In this document: positions 49,555-62,329 of the stretch, one piece after another
How the letters are laid out: the number at the start of each line of letters is the position of its first letter
Position numbering within the stretch: position 1 is the stretch's first letter
NCBI GenBank assembly: GCA_013398055.1
Contig: VZRS01010750.1
Coordinates: 186,001-250,000, forward strand
Origin: Ifrita kowaldi
Lineage: Eukaryota > Chordata > Aves > Passeriformes > Cinclosomatidae
Direction: 5' to 3'
Length of the DNA: 64,000 bases
Notes under the pieces: model-generated
Seen by the model: the letters and a program-made list of their open reading frames with translations, nothing else
What the model was told of the DNA's origin: nothing
Database searches by the model: none
Position numbers and translations under genes: made by a program

Positions 49555-50430
49555 ATAGAATCATAGACTCATTAGGGCTAGAAAAGACCTCTAAGATCAT
49601 CAAGTCCAATTGTTAACCTAACATGCCTGTGTTCACCACTAAACCATGTGCTCAAGTGACACATCCACATGCCTTTTGAACACTTCCAGGGATGGTGAAT
49701 CCACAACTTCCCTGGCAGCCTGTTTCAATATCTGACCACCCTTTCAGTGAAGAAGTTTTTCCTAATCTAAACCTCCCCTGGTACAATTTGAGTCCATTTG
49801 GTCTCATCCTATTGCTTTTTACCTGGGAGAAAAGGCTGGCCCATGCCTGGCTACAACCTCCTTTCAGGTAGTTGAAAAGGGTGATAAGATCACCCAGGCT
49901 AAAAACCCCAGCTCCCTCAGCTGCTCCTCATCAGACTTGTGCTCCAGACCCTTCACCAGCTCTGTAGGCCTTCTCTGGACATGCTCCAGCACCTCAATGT
50001 CTTTCTTGTAGTCAGAGGCCAGAACTGGACACAGCACTCGAGGTGAGGCCTCACCAGTGCCCGGTACAGGGGGACAATCACTGCCCTGGTCCTGCTGGCC
50101 ACACTATTGCTGATACAGGCCAGGATGCCACTGGCCTTCTTGGCCACCTGGGCACACCCTGGCTCATATTCAGCCACTGCCAACCAGCACCCGCAAGGCC
50201 TCTTCAGCCAGACAGCTTTCCATCCTCTCATTCCCAAACCTGTAGCACTGTAAGAGGTTGTTGTGACCCAAGTGCAGGACTTAGCACTTCGCTTTGTTGA
50301 ACCTCATGCAACTGGCCACAGGCCATTGATCCACCCTGTCCAGACCCCTCTACCCTGCAGAGCCTTCCTACCCTGCAGCAGAGCAACACTCCTGCCCACC
50401 TTGGTGTTGTCTGTGAACTTACTGGAGGTA
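49555..50430 (-). mobile_element. CR1 LINE copy with reverse-transcriptase remnants
   Basis: The plus strand starts ATAGAATCATAGACTCATTA, the reverse complement of a CR1 3' terminus. It continues through 'agacctctaagatcatcaag', 'cttccagggatggtgaatcc', 'ctccagacccttcaccagc' and 'tggacatgctccagcacctc'. On the minus strand, a frame at 49953-50237 encodes VPLYRALVRPHLECCVQFW, which belongs to the C-terminal part of CR1 reverse transcriptase. Nearer the 5' end the catalytic F-A-D-D motif reads F-T-D-N (50406-50417), and an in-frame TAA lies at 50281-50283. The copy is 5' truncated within the RT at about 50430 and cannot be active. It is clearly younger than the copies at 8590, 13115 and 35950. Confidence 0.92.
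49953..50237 (-). pseudogene. CR1 reverse transcriptase, C-terminal remnant
   Basis: This 94-codon open stretch is a remnant of the LINE reverse transcriptase, the enzyme that primes cDNA synthesis on nicked target DNA. Recognisable residues are VAKKASGILACISNSVASR, then VPLYRALVRPHLECCVQFW. Just after these, single-base changes disrupt the usual alignment: the family's 'K-K-D-I-E-V-L-E' segment is read out of frame as TTRKTLRCWS. Upstream parts of the domain lie in other phases and include a stop. The ATG at its start is incidental. It is not a functional gene. Confidence 0.85.
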
Positions 50431-50689
50431 AAGTGCATTCTTTCAGTTTTATTATGTCTGCACATATATCTAGAACATTGGAAAGATGCATAATATCCAT
50501 CTCTTGCAGTCAGGACTTAGGACATGAAATGCGTGCTCAGTACGATGTTCCATGTCATTTAGTCCATGACATCTGACCATGAGTTAACTCTGACGTGCAG
50601 ACATATGTCAGCGATGGCACGAGTACAGGTGATTGAGGTGATGCCTTTTCCTGGTCTTAAAATCAAAAATCAAACATGGTTAGAAGGGA
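50431..50689. other. Non-coding spacer between two retroelements
   Basis: No gene or repeat is clear. The last 30 bases contain a purine-rich AGAAGGGAAAAAGGG (50681-50695) that could be a degraded polypurine tract of the next element. Confidence 0.35.
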
Positions 50690-51560
50690 AAAAGGGATTT
50701 TACCTTGGTATTTATTTAAGGATCCTTGGGTGCACTACATCCAGGTCGAATGCATCTCAGTGCCCACCGCAATGCACCCCCTCCAGAAGATCTGGTATAA
50801 CATTATAGGTCTTACTAATTAGCATATCTATCAAAGATTCCCCAGTGAGAGGCAAGGTTCCCCAAGGAACCTTCCCCTGGATGGTTCTATCTTAGTTTAC
50901 AAAATCTGTTCTGGAGAGGACCTTGGGATCTGGGGCCTTCTGATCCCTAACTGTGAAACTTCTAAAATGTTTAGTCTCCTAGCTTCACAAATAAGTCCAA
51001 GAATGTAGGCTAAAAAAACATTAAGAATACAGAAGTTATAAAAAGGTATAAAAGGGGTACAAAAGAAAAGGCAAAAAATCATCATGGTATCCGAGGCATG
51101 ATCTGGCCCATTTCCTAGTCATGATCTAATTCTGCACCATAGCCTTGAACAGCCTCTCCCCACAGCTACCTTTTCCCTCAGAAATGAGTTTTAGCCTTGG
51201 TCTTAGAGTTTTTTCTCACCTGGACAAAGTGCAGAGATGATGACCGCTGTTTGCATCTTGCTGGAGAGAAATAACAAGTTCTTTAACTGCTCCACAATCT
51301 GGAGACCACAGTTTTGTGGTAAGGACTTAGGAGTCTTACCCCAGTAGTGTTGTAACAATGTGAGGAAATTTGCCTTATAAAACCAAAACAGATCCTCTAT
51401 CCAGCTCCTCTCTCACTGAGTTTCTCCCTGCTGGGTCCCCCATATCAAGCCCCTTTGCAGTTCTTGAGACACTGCTCAGTCCTAATCATGATGGAGATTT
51501 CTTTCTCCACATCATCTTTCCAGTGCAGACTCCTTGTACATAGCATATTGAGGCAGTGGG
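50690..51560 (+). mobile_element. Probable LTR-type retroelement fragment
   Basis: Two tandem TATA boxes, TATAAAAA (51037-51044) and TATAAAAG (51047-51054), are followed about 220 bp later by GAAATAACAAGTTCTTTAAC. That could be a degraded AATAAA polyadenylation region. The stretch then runs to TGTTGTAACA (51348-51357), a plausible LTR end in CA. A polypurine-like stretch lies just upstream. This order (U3 promoter, R, poly(A), U5) is what an LTR on the plus strand would show. No retroviral protein frame, primer-binding site or second LTR was identified. It might instead be another repeat type, and the limits are rough. Confidence 0.35.
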
Positions 51561-54500
51561 ATATAAAACTGAGAATATTTGTACGGGCTTGTGCCACCCT
51601 TTTCCCATTCATTTTGAGCCTCTTGCTGAACTAAAGGTGCCCTTTATATCATCCAGCAGACATGCCACCAAGTCATCCATCCCACTATATGACCCCCCTG
51701 GCACTCATTCACTTCATATGAAGAGGAACTCTATGCAGGGCAAAATGAATCTCAGTCCCACCCTCATAAAGATCCAGCACGTACTGGGACGTGGTGTGCA
51801 TGTATTTATTGATACAGTAATCACAGCGAGTCACATTCTCTTTCTGTGTATTTAATGGAGACATTATTATTCTGCCCCCTTTGCCTCATTATAATAAAAT
51901 CTTACCTTGGATTTAATAACTAAAATAAATCTGCTTGAGTCAGGCCAAGAGCTAAGTTAGTATTCTTCCTAAGGACCATCTTAGCAATGCAATGGAGAGA
52001 TGACACTCTACATCAGCCAGCATATGATAACCTATCTTTAATTTCTCTCTGCTCTGGTGCTATTATCTCTCCTCTGCCACAGCTGCATGCTGCTATTGTC
52101 AGTGGTAAAGACAAGACATCTCTAATTAGAGGGCAGGATAAATTGCTTTTATCTACTTTTAACATGCTTTTACATGGCACCTGGTACACAAGTCTTAGCT
52201 AGGCAACGATAATTTGAAAAGCAAATCACTGCTTGGAGAAATATGATACATTTTAAAAAGAAAATTAAATGTATAGAATAGCAGAATCAACATATTGGAG
52301 ATTGCTGAGCTTTAAAGCTGTCAGAAGTCTTGTATTCTTATGTTTTATATTGAGTTAAAATAAGCAATCACAGTCTATATACCCAGCAGTTTCTCTCCCT
52401 CTGTCTTTCTGGATGATCCAAAGAGCAAGCTGTGATTTTGGAACTATACATGCAACACAGCAAAGGCACCCTTGCCATACAGCAACTGTGTCTTCTCTGA
52501 TAGTAAGTCCAACTGAGCAGTTTCAAAACATGCTCTACAGGAGCAGCATTGACTCATGCAGAATCATCCCTGGAATAAACCCATCCTGTACAGTAGAAGT
52601 CCACATTACTGTTTTATATCATGCTTAACAGAAATGAAATATATAAAAATACAAATATGCAATGACAAACGTTTATTTCTGGAGAGCACAAATTATTAGC
52701 AAGTGATTCACCTGTTCTAATGAGTGTCCTGTTACAGAAAAAGCAAACAAACAAACAAAAAGGTTAGCTACAAAGGTCCCAAAATTACTGATCTTTTGGT
52801 AGCAGGAACTATCATATATCAGTCAAAAATTTCAGCTGTCTGTTACATCTCTGAGTTCAGTTCACATAGCTGGGAGTGCATGACTGCTGTACTAAAACCA
52901 CACTGTTCAATCCCTTTGCTCATCATCAGAAAGTACCAAGTGCTCTTCCATGAAAGGCATTGCTACAGAGACATATATTCTTTATAATGCACTGTCAGTT
53001 GGCTTCATCTGCACTAGCAGAGTCAGGCAGAACTCATACTTCTAACACATCCTCCAGGCTTTTGATTACACTTCCTTAAAAATCTGTTGAGCTTGTCTGA
53101 TTGTTAGGAGCTTTCTGAGATGTAAAACTTCATAGATCCAAATGATGACTGGGCCAAATTATTTTATTTGCTATTTACTGCAACTTAGCAGTTTGGAAAG
53201 TCTGTAGAAACATCCAAGAGTGACAGCTTGCAGAGAAAAGCTCAGTAGAGCTTCTGCTGTTAGTTTAATGAAAGGGAAATCTCTTTGCCTCCAGACTATG
53301 ATTTCTGGCCCAATTTTCTCCTGCGGTGGTGTGCTCATTACTAAACGCTCACAGAACTGTAGTCTGCAGCATGCACCAGTTGCTGTCCATCAGAATTCCA
53401 AGTACAGAGCTGATAAAACAGGGTCAGGGAAAACATCCCAGGTTGGAATAGGGCTGTAGTAACATTGCATGAGTTTCCAGCTAGTGATAAAGTTGTAAAG
53501 GGTCTGTTCCTCAGCTCATTTGCATGAAATATTCTGCCAAGAGAAACAACTTTCTCTCTGTGTGCTTTAATGTACATGGAGGTAGCCTTTTATTCGAGCC
53601 CAGACTGGGTCAGAAAGAAAGAAAGCAAAGCAGTTTCACCAGGCTATACTATCAATTTCTCAAAGCCTCTATAAACTATAAAAGAGATGGTGTGCATGTG
53701 GAGCCACGGAGCAAAGCAGCAGGGGTGCATCAGGTGCGTCAAGAAGGGTGATGGGAGAGGCCATGCCATAGTGGTGGTGGCCTAGGGTAGTAAGGAAAGC
53801 TTTGCAGGGAGGCTGAGTCCCTATTAATAACCTTGCTGATACTTAGGGAAGAAATACAAACTTTGGGAAACCAACCTTTCTTTCGTCTTGGAAAAGAAGG
53901 AATAAATTTCAAGAACAGATTGAGAAAAATTGCCTCGGTGATAACCTGTACTAATACATGATGCAAGAAATACTTGACTGAGTAGACACTGCTACTGACT
54001 TAGCAGACACTGAGCAAAACTATGAAGTATAGGTGGCATGATACTTATAACAATGTTTGATGGCTTATACAAATCACAAATTTGAAAAAGTGAAAGTGCA
54101 ATTTAATTATCTGTTTCTAATACAGGCAAAAATGTTTTAAAAGGTTGAATACCATAATATTGCTTAGAAAGTCAAGCACTTAAAAGTCAGAAAATGCATT
54201 TTCTGTAAGTAAGTTTAGTATTACAGTCTCTGATAATCTTATCAAAAACCATTTTTGCATGGCATCCTCATTTCACTTAGGGCACGAAGTAGATCATGCT
54301 TCCTCAGTTAATGAACAACTAGCCATTCTTCTTCCTCCTGTCCCATTTGCAGCCCCCTGATGCATACTATTCAAACAACCTTTGAAAATCAGAATGATTA
54401 ATGCTTCTCCAGTGCTCATCACAATGTTATCCAAATCTTGTTTAATCACACTTATCTTCATAACAGCCTTGCGAAGTGACGGAGCGGCTACTCTTTATGT

Positions 54501-55175
54501 TTCAGCTGGGGACATGAGCCATAGATAGTAATCCTAAAATGTCTGCTGATGCTGGCTTCTCAACCTGAGACCTCTGAGACCACTTTTTTTTGATTAGTTG
54601 GCATTATCTTGCTCCTTGTACATTCAAAACAAAACTATTGTTGATGTCAGTTGGAGTGATGAGTTTTGAGAACATATGAAAAATCTGGCTCGGATCAAAC
54701 CCCTTAAAAGGCAAATTAGTGCAGAAGCTCTGCTTAGTGTATCTTCTTCAGAATCACTTGGGGGTGTGTGGTAGAGATGAGAACAGAATCTGCTTCTTTC
54801 CACAGGTATGTAGGTATTAGTGCATTGATATACACATAGATATACAAATATGTGCATACACATTCATTTTATTTATTCATTTTTTTTCCAAGGAAGGAGA
54901 TAAATTACACTGTTATTACAGATAATAAGTACCGAATAACAGAAAACAAGGATGGCAAGGATTTACCACCTAAATCCTGCACAATATTTGGCACAACACT
55001 GCTACATTGGGCTAATTTTAAATTATAAAGCTTTTCTCTGATTCTCAGTTTGCTTTTTTTAACATACTGGTATCACTTTCTTGGAACATATCCCTTATAT
55101 TTTTTCAGCTGACTTTGGCCTCCTTGGGGCATTTTTACCCTGTGAATACCTAAGTGAACAAAAGGATCAGATTAG
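51561..55175. other. Non-coding DNA without recognised genes
   Basis: Contains a CAAA tetranucleotide run at 52744-52760 and a GAAA run at 53609-53624. Only short unsupported frames. Confidence 0.5.
52744..52760 (+). repeat. CAAA microsatellite
   Basis: About four CAAA units in tandem. Confidence 0.85.
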
Positions 55176-58100
55176 ATGGAAGAAGAAGCAAATACAGCAA
55201 TAGACAGCAACAAGCACTTTGCAGTACTTACCATCAGTAAAGAAGGTCTACATCTTTCCCAGATAAATAAGCAAAGAGAAAACCAATGTAAATACAGGGA
55301 TAACCTCAATGAATTCAGAGCTACAGATAGAAAATGTACTTTTCAGGGAGCAACACTGACAGAATCTTCCTCTACTGAAGAACTACGTTGTTCTAAACAA
55401 AGTGCATCCTCGTCATCTGCTTGCACTAGTTTTTATTTAAAATTTATAAAATTGGCCAAGCCCTATGAGAAAATTGAAAGTTGATATTTATGCTAATAAA
55501 ATACAATTTATCACAATATAAAAAGGGGTTAATTTTTTCTTCACTTTTGTAATGTTTTAGGACATTATTGTCCTGCATGTGCAGCAGATGCACAGTAAAG
55601 ATGTTTATATTTGCTCTGCTTCAAGATGTCTAATACCTAACACAGCCAGGTACTCATGTAACTTGCTGGTATCTACATGCCATCCTAAAAGGGCTCATCG
55701 TCCTTATTAGATTTAATTAGATCCAGCCACAACCACCAATTAAGCTGTCACTTTAATATAGAACCAAAGCATATAGATCAGATACACAACTTTCATTGAA
55801 ATTAGTCGGTCCTAGTTGCACTTTTTTTTCCAAAAACTTGTCTTCCTCACTAAAGGACATATTTATTTCAGCTTTAACGTTTGCAAATTCACTGTGAATG
55901 CTAAAAATAAAAATGGATAAATGCAAAAAGGAGATATTGTTGAAAAAATCAGAAGGTACTATGGTCTGTATTATTTATGAGTGACTAGGGAGTCCAGGCA
56001 GAAGGAAAAGTTTACACTTACAAAGCAAACCACATACCTTGAGCTATGAGATAGAGAGAGGATGTTTGTTCAGTTAAAACATACAGATAAAATGATGCAA
56101 AATTGCATTTCTAGTGAGTTTAACATATGAAAACTTTTGTAAAATCCTGCAATAGACAAAGCATGATCCAACAAATGGACTTTTTAATGTCAGAGTCATT
56201 CTCATACAGAGTCCACTCTTAGGGACTCTTTCTGGCATGGCAACACAAAGTAAAAAAAATGTCAGTTTTGAAAAATCAGAATTCCATCAATCTAAGCACA
56301 GTTCAAATATGTCTGTTGGCTTCCAACACCAGTTTCTAAACTGAATTTGAGCTTTTCAATGGAAGTTAACATGCTTGGCTGGCAAACCCTCCCCTACCCC
56401 ACCAACAAACAGAATCCCTAACACATAAAAATATCCTATCTCCTACAGATTTTAGAAGGCACATATCCACATTGGCTATGCTCACACCAAAATGAGTTGC
56501 AAACAAAAACTGAAAAAAAAAAAATCCAGCTGTTAGTAAGAAGGCTCACAAATTTTTCTTTCTGAGGAGAATCATACCTTTGGTTATAAAGTGCCTCCTG
56601 ATTTAAAATGTGCATCATGCTGATGGTACACATTCTTAAAGAGCATTTTCATGACAAGGCAAAGGCGCAAGTGTTAAGGTGTCTAGTGCTATTTCCAGAT
56701 GTGGTGATGGTGAACTATTGATGCTACAGTTCATACTGATTCAGCTCCTGTGTTACTGGCATTACAAGCACTTTTTTCAGCTCAGGTAGCACCATTAATC
56801 CAGAGATAACAACTGTGGAACTGATCCAGGCACAGAAAATTTTATACAAATTCCCTCGGGATAGAGAAGGCTATGTTTATCCATCTTCAACTTTTTATCA
56901 AAGAACGATAAAAATTCAGGTCAATCTCACTGCAGCAATGCAGAAGAAGAGGGCTTTTCTAAGAGGAAAGTCTACAGATTGAGGAAGTTTTTTTTTTGGT
57001 CCCTGCTCCCCAAATAGCTTCCTAAAGTGGAGACACAGGGAAAAGATGGCAAGCAGATATAGAAAAGATTTATTTCTGGTCAAGATTCTGGGCCATCCAT
57101 CAGTTGCTCACATGTAGTCTAATCTAGGCACTTAAGTGATGGAGGAAAGTGGATGAGAAAAGGAAATGGCTTGTTGCATCCAATATTCAGCCAAAAGGCT
57201 ATTCATATGATGGAAAATAATTTTTCTAATAATCTTTTTCCCACATAGTTTGGTATGTAAAATTAGGATAATTTGTATGATAGAAGCTGACTCTTTGGTA
57301 TAGTAAATATTCCAGCCTCAAATCTCCAAGTTTAGTCTAAAGTTTTACCTTTTCATATTTTACACACAACATCTCCCCCGTCTTTGGCAAGTTTTCTGGA
57401 TTTTGGGACTGTGAATCTAATCTGGACCTGGTTGCTCGGGGTCCTCCCTGTGTGTGCGGTGGAGCCCATCAAGCACTTTTTATGGATCTCTGAACTGTCT
57501 TTCCCACTGTAAAATGCATTTGTGGTTTTCACCTTGTCAAGCTGTGTCACACTGGGTATCAAGCACAGTTAATGCTGGGCAGCAGAAGATTTACAGGAGA
57601 ATGGACTCATGATGTTCCCTCTCTACAGCAGGACACACCACCACAGTCCTGGCTGCAATGTGAAAGCTGGTTCATGCTCCTAGACAAGGGAATCAAATCC
57701 CTTAATAACTTTCCCAGGGCTAGACAGCAGTGTCAGTTTTTCCCTGTTAGCTTTCCTTGAGAATAGCAAAAACAGACAAAATTTCCTGTAAAACATATGT
57801 ACATAGTAAAAATTATGACCAAAAAATGTCTTTCCAAGACAAACAACCCACAGCACCATTACCTTTGAGAGTTCAGGTATGTATTGTCATATATAGGTAA
57901 ATCTGGTTTGCAGCTCTGAATGACTTACAAATTAATGACTTTAACTGTTTTAACGAAATTGCAACTTCCATGAAAAGAATTACACCAATTTCTTTCCTTA
58001 CCATGTTTTTCTAAATCATAGAAACCAAAAACTCTGATATTGCTTCATCTGAGAATGTTTTCCTTCCTGAAATGAATACTTAGACAACATATTTATTTTT

Positions 58101-60225
58101 TAAAAGCCTTCCTTTTTTGAGATTGAACTTGAACTCTACTTACTGGCAAGGCTGCATTTACAAGGCTGGCAGCTAAAAATAACACATGAAGAAAGAAGTC
58201 ATGTGGAACAAGTCAGGGCACAACAAACATTAAGAAATAAAATTCCTTGCAACATTCTGCACTCATATAGAAGAAGTTAAAGTTCATGGTCACAGAAGAA
58301 AAAGCCTGCAGGCATCCTGATATGGTAGACTAACTATTACTATAAATTGAAATACAGCCTACTCCAAAATATTCTTTTCATAGTAGTATGCAAGTATGAC
58401 AACATAAGTAAAGATGAGCAGCAGATCAGGTCACCACTTTTCTACACACCCTGATTGTTGCAAGGTGTTTCCTGCATTTATGCAGGACTGGTGGCAGAAT
58501 TTGAAGATACTGCTAAAACTGTAGAAAACCACTGCCATCAATAAAACCACCCAAATGAGATTCAAAATGAGCCAATATTACATGTTCAGAGATTGAGAAG
58601 TGGTTTAGAAATCAGTTGATTTCAGAGTCAAAACTCTTCATAAAATTGATAAGATAGTAAGTTCCACTGGGCTGTAGCATAATCTATTGCTTGCAAAGTG
58701 CTTTGAAGTTTTATCTAAAAACTTCATCTGTAAGATATTAAAACATAAATAAGCCACAACATGAAGTTTGCATATTGAGAGCATTTCAAGTTAGATATGG
58801 GTAAAACAATTTTTACTGAACTTTTAATGGTGTGAAACAAAGATCCACAAGTCTGTTCTGTAGAATCTTCCACTTAGTACATCTTCCCTAACAGTAATAA
58901 GTCATCATCTTGAAGATATTCATAGAATATTTCCAGTATTAGACATAACTGTGACATAACTACCTCAGCCCCCTGTAATAATTTTTAGGAAAATGATTCA
59001 GTTTATGGTAGTTTTCTAATCATTTAGATTTCAAAATAGAACACTTATTTTTGAATCTTCTTTGCCATGTGGTTAAAAATTCTGCTTTTTATCCAGTTCT
59101 GTTTCAAAATAGGAAGGCTAAGACTTTCAGACTGCCTGCTCAGAAAGAGCCATGTGTTGCATTGTGTAGCTGACTGTTGTATACATAAATAACAGGGCAG
59201 GATAAAGTGGATTTGTGAATGGACCTAATCGTGTGCACATGCAAACCAAGAACAGTGGCCTTTTATACTGCAGTTTGTGCAACACAAGCCATGGATATGC
59301 GAAGCATAAATGTGCTTCTGCCTTTGGGCTACTGAGTAGCCATTGCACAACAATTCGTCTCAAATTAAATGGCTTCAAAGATGCGAAATAAGCATGTCAT
59401 TCACCTGCCATCTCTTCCTTTATTATGCCTGATGCTATCATGCTGTATTCTTCCTAATCCTACACTGTGGGTGGACTGTTTGCACTGCTTCTGGTTTGTT
59501 TCTGGCTGCAGCAACACCACTCTGAGTTTTCTTTCAGCAAAACTGCTTTTATTTGGCAGCATCATGACATCTATCACAAAAGTTGAGAGCAAGTCCTTTT
59601 TGCTGCTCTGCCAAGATCTTGAAACTCACCTCCTTGTACTGTGAGTAATTTTGCCCTGAGCTAATGCGATTCTTGACCTGTCTAAGAATACCGAGAATCA
59701 AACCACTGTCTCTTGGCAGATTTAGCAAAATAATCTCAAACTCATTGAATCACCATGGCAGCAGAAAGAGAGACAGAGTTCTACTGAGTGAAAGGATCTG
59801 CAGATTGGAGGCAAGAGCACAGGGAAAAATACCCTCTTCCCTCCCTTCCTCCATCAGTACTTCAGAAAGAAGTTGTAGAAAATAACATGGGGACCGAAAG
59901 CTTTATAACTGCAGTTGGGGTGAGTGAGAGTCGTTGAACAAAAGGCATCGGGTCTGGAGCAAGCCCAAGGGAATAATTGGTGTATCTGTGTACACATGCA
60001 GGATGTGGCTGGAGATTATTCATGTAGCAATTTAGTGCCTGAGATCCCTATCTCTGATGTTAGCTCAGGTATGTTGGAGAGCACCTAAAACATCTCAACT
60101 GGTTTGGCCCACTAATCATTCAGAGCAAGGTTGTGGCACCCTCATTAACACATTTAAATCAAGCTGGCTGCTGAGAAAATAAGCTGTACAGCAAAGTAAA
60201 CAGTGAAAGATTTTGGGCTGTTATC
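55176..60225. other. Non-coding DNA; one unassigned 102-codon frame
   Basis: The plus-strand frame 55176-55484 starts with MEEEANTAIDSNKH, is hydrophilic and serine-rich near its end. It has no domain I recognise, no CpG-rich promoter and no visible flanking splice pattern, so I treat it as chance. A poly(A) run lies at 56513-56524. A non-repetitive stretch at 56660-56900 is unassigned. Confidence 0.45.
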
Positions 60226-60284
60226 AGCTCTCCTCATTTGCAATGAAGTATTAAAAAATACTTCATTGCATATGAGGAAAAGCT
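60226..60284. repeat. Near-perfect long hairpin (quasi-palindrome)
   Basis: The left arm (60226-60252, starting AGCTCTCCTCATTTGC) pairs with the right arm (60257-60284, ending GCATATGAGGAAAAGCT) around a 4-nt AAAA loop. The inner 12 bp, CAATGAAGTATT / AATACTTCATTG, are perfect. The outer 15 pair with one T/T mismatch and one small bulge. The loop is shorter than in most microRNA precursors. It may be a short inverted duplication, a DNA-transposon remnant or an unrecognised hairpin RNA; the sequence alone does not decide. Confidence 0.85.
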
Positions 60285-62329
60285 ACACTCTGGTAAAGTT
60301 TAAAAACAGACTTGCTGTTCCCTGCAAAAACAATTGAAGAGAAACATAATTATCCAGAAGTAAGGTGCGAAAAAGGTAAGGAATCGATGTGGTCCTCTCT
60401 GCTTAGGTGGCTGCTGCTCACCTGTGAGATCTGGGAGGGAGGACTGATGTCCAGCTGCCTGACCTTATGTATCAGGTCTGCATAGGAACCACTACACAAC
60501 CTACATCTCATCCATCCAGCTACAAACCTGCTTCTTGCTGTACACCCAGAATCAGTATTAATATATTCCTTCAAAATCCACAGCCACAGAGAATAGGATA
60601 ATAACCTAAATACAGGACTGGCAGTTCTGATGTCTGAACTGATGCACAGGAATAAGGACAGAAATCACTCAGGGAACACTGTTTACCTCCTAATTTGCAA
60701 TGAGATGTCAGTGAGGCTTGCAGTCCCCCAAATTCCCTGGAGCACAGGGGAGTTTCGGCTCACTGCTGTGGCTGGTTGTGTCAGGGAGCAGAAGGAGGGC
60801 AGAAGGAGGGCACAACTCACAGAGGAAGGAACACATTGCAGTTTTGTGTGGCGAGCATGTTCATTTTAATTGCTGGGGAACAATGCTACTCCACACCACC
60901 CACGGCTTGGGCCCGTGGCTTAGTGGCACAGTCTGTCCCTACACAGGCAATATGGCTTGCTTGTTTTTTATTATTTTTTAACATTGACTTTACAATGAGC
61001 AATTTAACAGTTTCCTTGCCTGTTTTGGAGTGACACTTGCACATTGCTTTCATTGTAGCTTTCTGTAATTTGAAGACCGTGTTTCTCTCACCCATGACTC
61101 TTGCCAGTTTGGGAAGGAAACTGCGGAGGAGTTTTTGATGCCCTGAGCTACTACCTCAGGCAAGCAGCTGCCTACTTTGCCTCTTCAGAGAGTCCAACAC
61201 TAATGTAGGGTTAAAAAGCTCTCTTTATGCACTGGGAACATTCTTACAGTAAATCTGTGCTATTTTTAAATAACCACAATGAAAACCAGTGTCATGTTTC
61301 TTTTGGTGCTGGCATACAACTGAACCTGACGTAGGGTTCCCCTTCTTGGAACAATTTTTTACTAATCTTGATTTGTTTAAACTGCTTTGGTGCATGATTT
61401 GATGGAATGTGTGGAGCAGAAGGAAACTTTGGATTGAATGCCAGATGCCTGCTTCATTCCTCTAACCTACAGTGTTATTAAAATATTACCAACTGGTTCT
61501 CAAGATCTATCCACTGCAACAACTTAAAAATAATTTGGATATCAGTTTTTTTGCTTACTGTTGTGTTGTGATTGTTGTCTCTGTTGTCACAAGTATGAAT
61601 ATCAGGTAATGGGTACCATTCATTTTTGTAGTTAGTAGTTTTCCTGGGGTGATAGTGACAGGAGAAATGTATGCATTAAAACAAGCGTGATGGAAAGCAG
61701 CTCTCTTTATAATTTCAGCCCAGCTGCTGTATTGATGGATACAATCTTTACCACATGCTCCAGGTGGCTTCTAATGCCTGACTCCCTGCAGAAACCTCTA
61801 TTTACACATCTTAAACCACTTATTGGATTTGAACAGGATTTTTCAGCCTGAGTGCAGTAACAGTGTTCACTTATGTAATATTTGTAAATCCTGGCTTTAC
61901 ATTTCACTCACCAGACTATCTTCAGAGGTATTCAACAGGGCCTTTATGTGGTCTGATTCTTGCTTTTTAGTGAGATCCCGTCAACATGTATGGCTACAAA
62001 GCGCATTGCTAAATTTATTTTCCATCATTGTCAGGGGTTTACAATGAAGTGTAACTCAATTTATCAGCCCTTGCTGAATAGTGCTTTTCTTTGTCACCAG
62101 ATTTCATATAAAATTCATCTGAAAGCTTTGTATTCAAAGTTCACAAAGGTTAACCTTTATTCAGGGCATGCATCTCCAAAGGCTCTAATCAACTTGTCTA
62201 CTGTTGTTTAAAACTTCACTTACTACTGTACCAGTTGCTTTGAATTATTGTGTTTGAGACCTTTATTTGGTGCCTGAGTGACTGAACAGACACACTGAAG
62301 GCTGAAAAATAAAGGGCTTTTATAATTAT
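60285..62329. other. Non-coding DNA without recognised genes
   Basis: Contains an 11-bp direct repeat at 60788-60809. Three overlapping plus-strand frames of 79-87 codons near 60630-61033 lie in different phases and show no domain. A complex, non-repetitive stretch at 61950-62220 is unassigned. Confidence 0.5.
60788..60809 (+). repeat. Two-copy 11-bp tandem repeat
   Basis: GCAGAAGGAGG is repeated twice, perfectly. Confidence 0.85.

Noticed and set aside
55176..55484. Plus-strand frame of 102 codons with an acidic start and serine-rich end
   Set aside because: No family resemblance, promoter or splice context; it is compatible with chance in AT-rich DNA.
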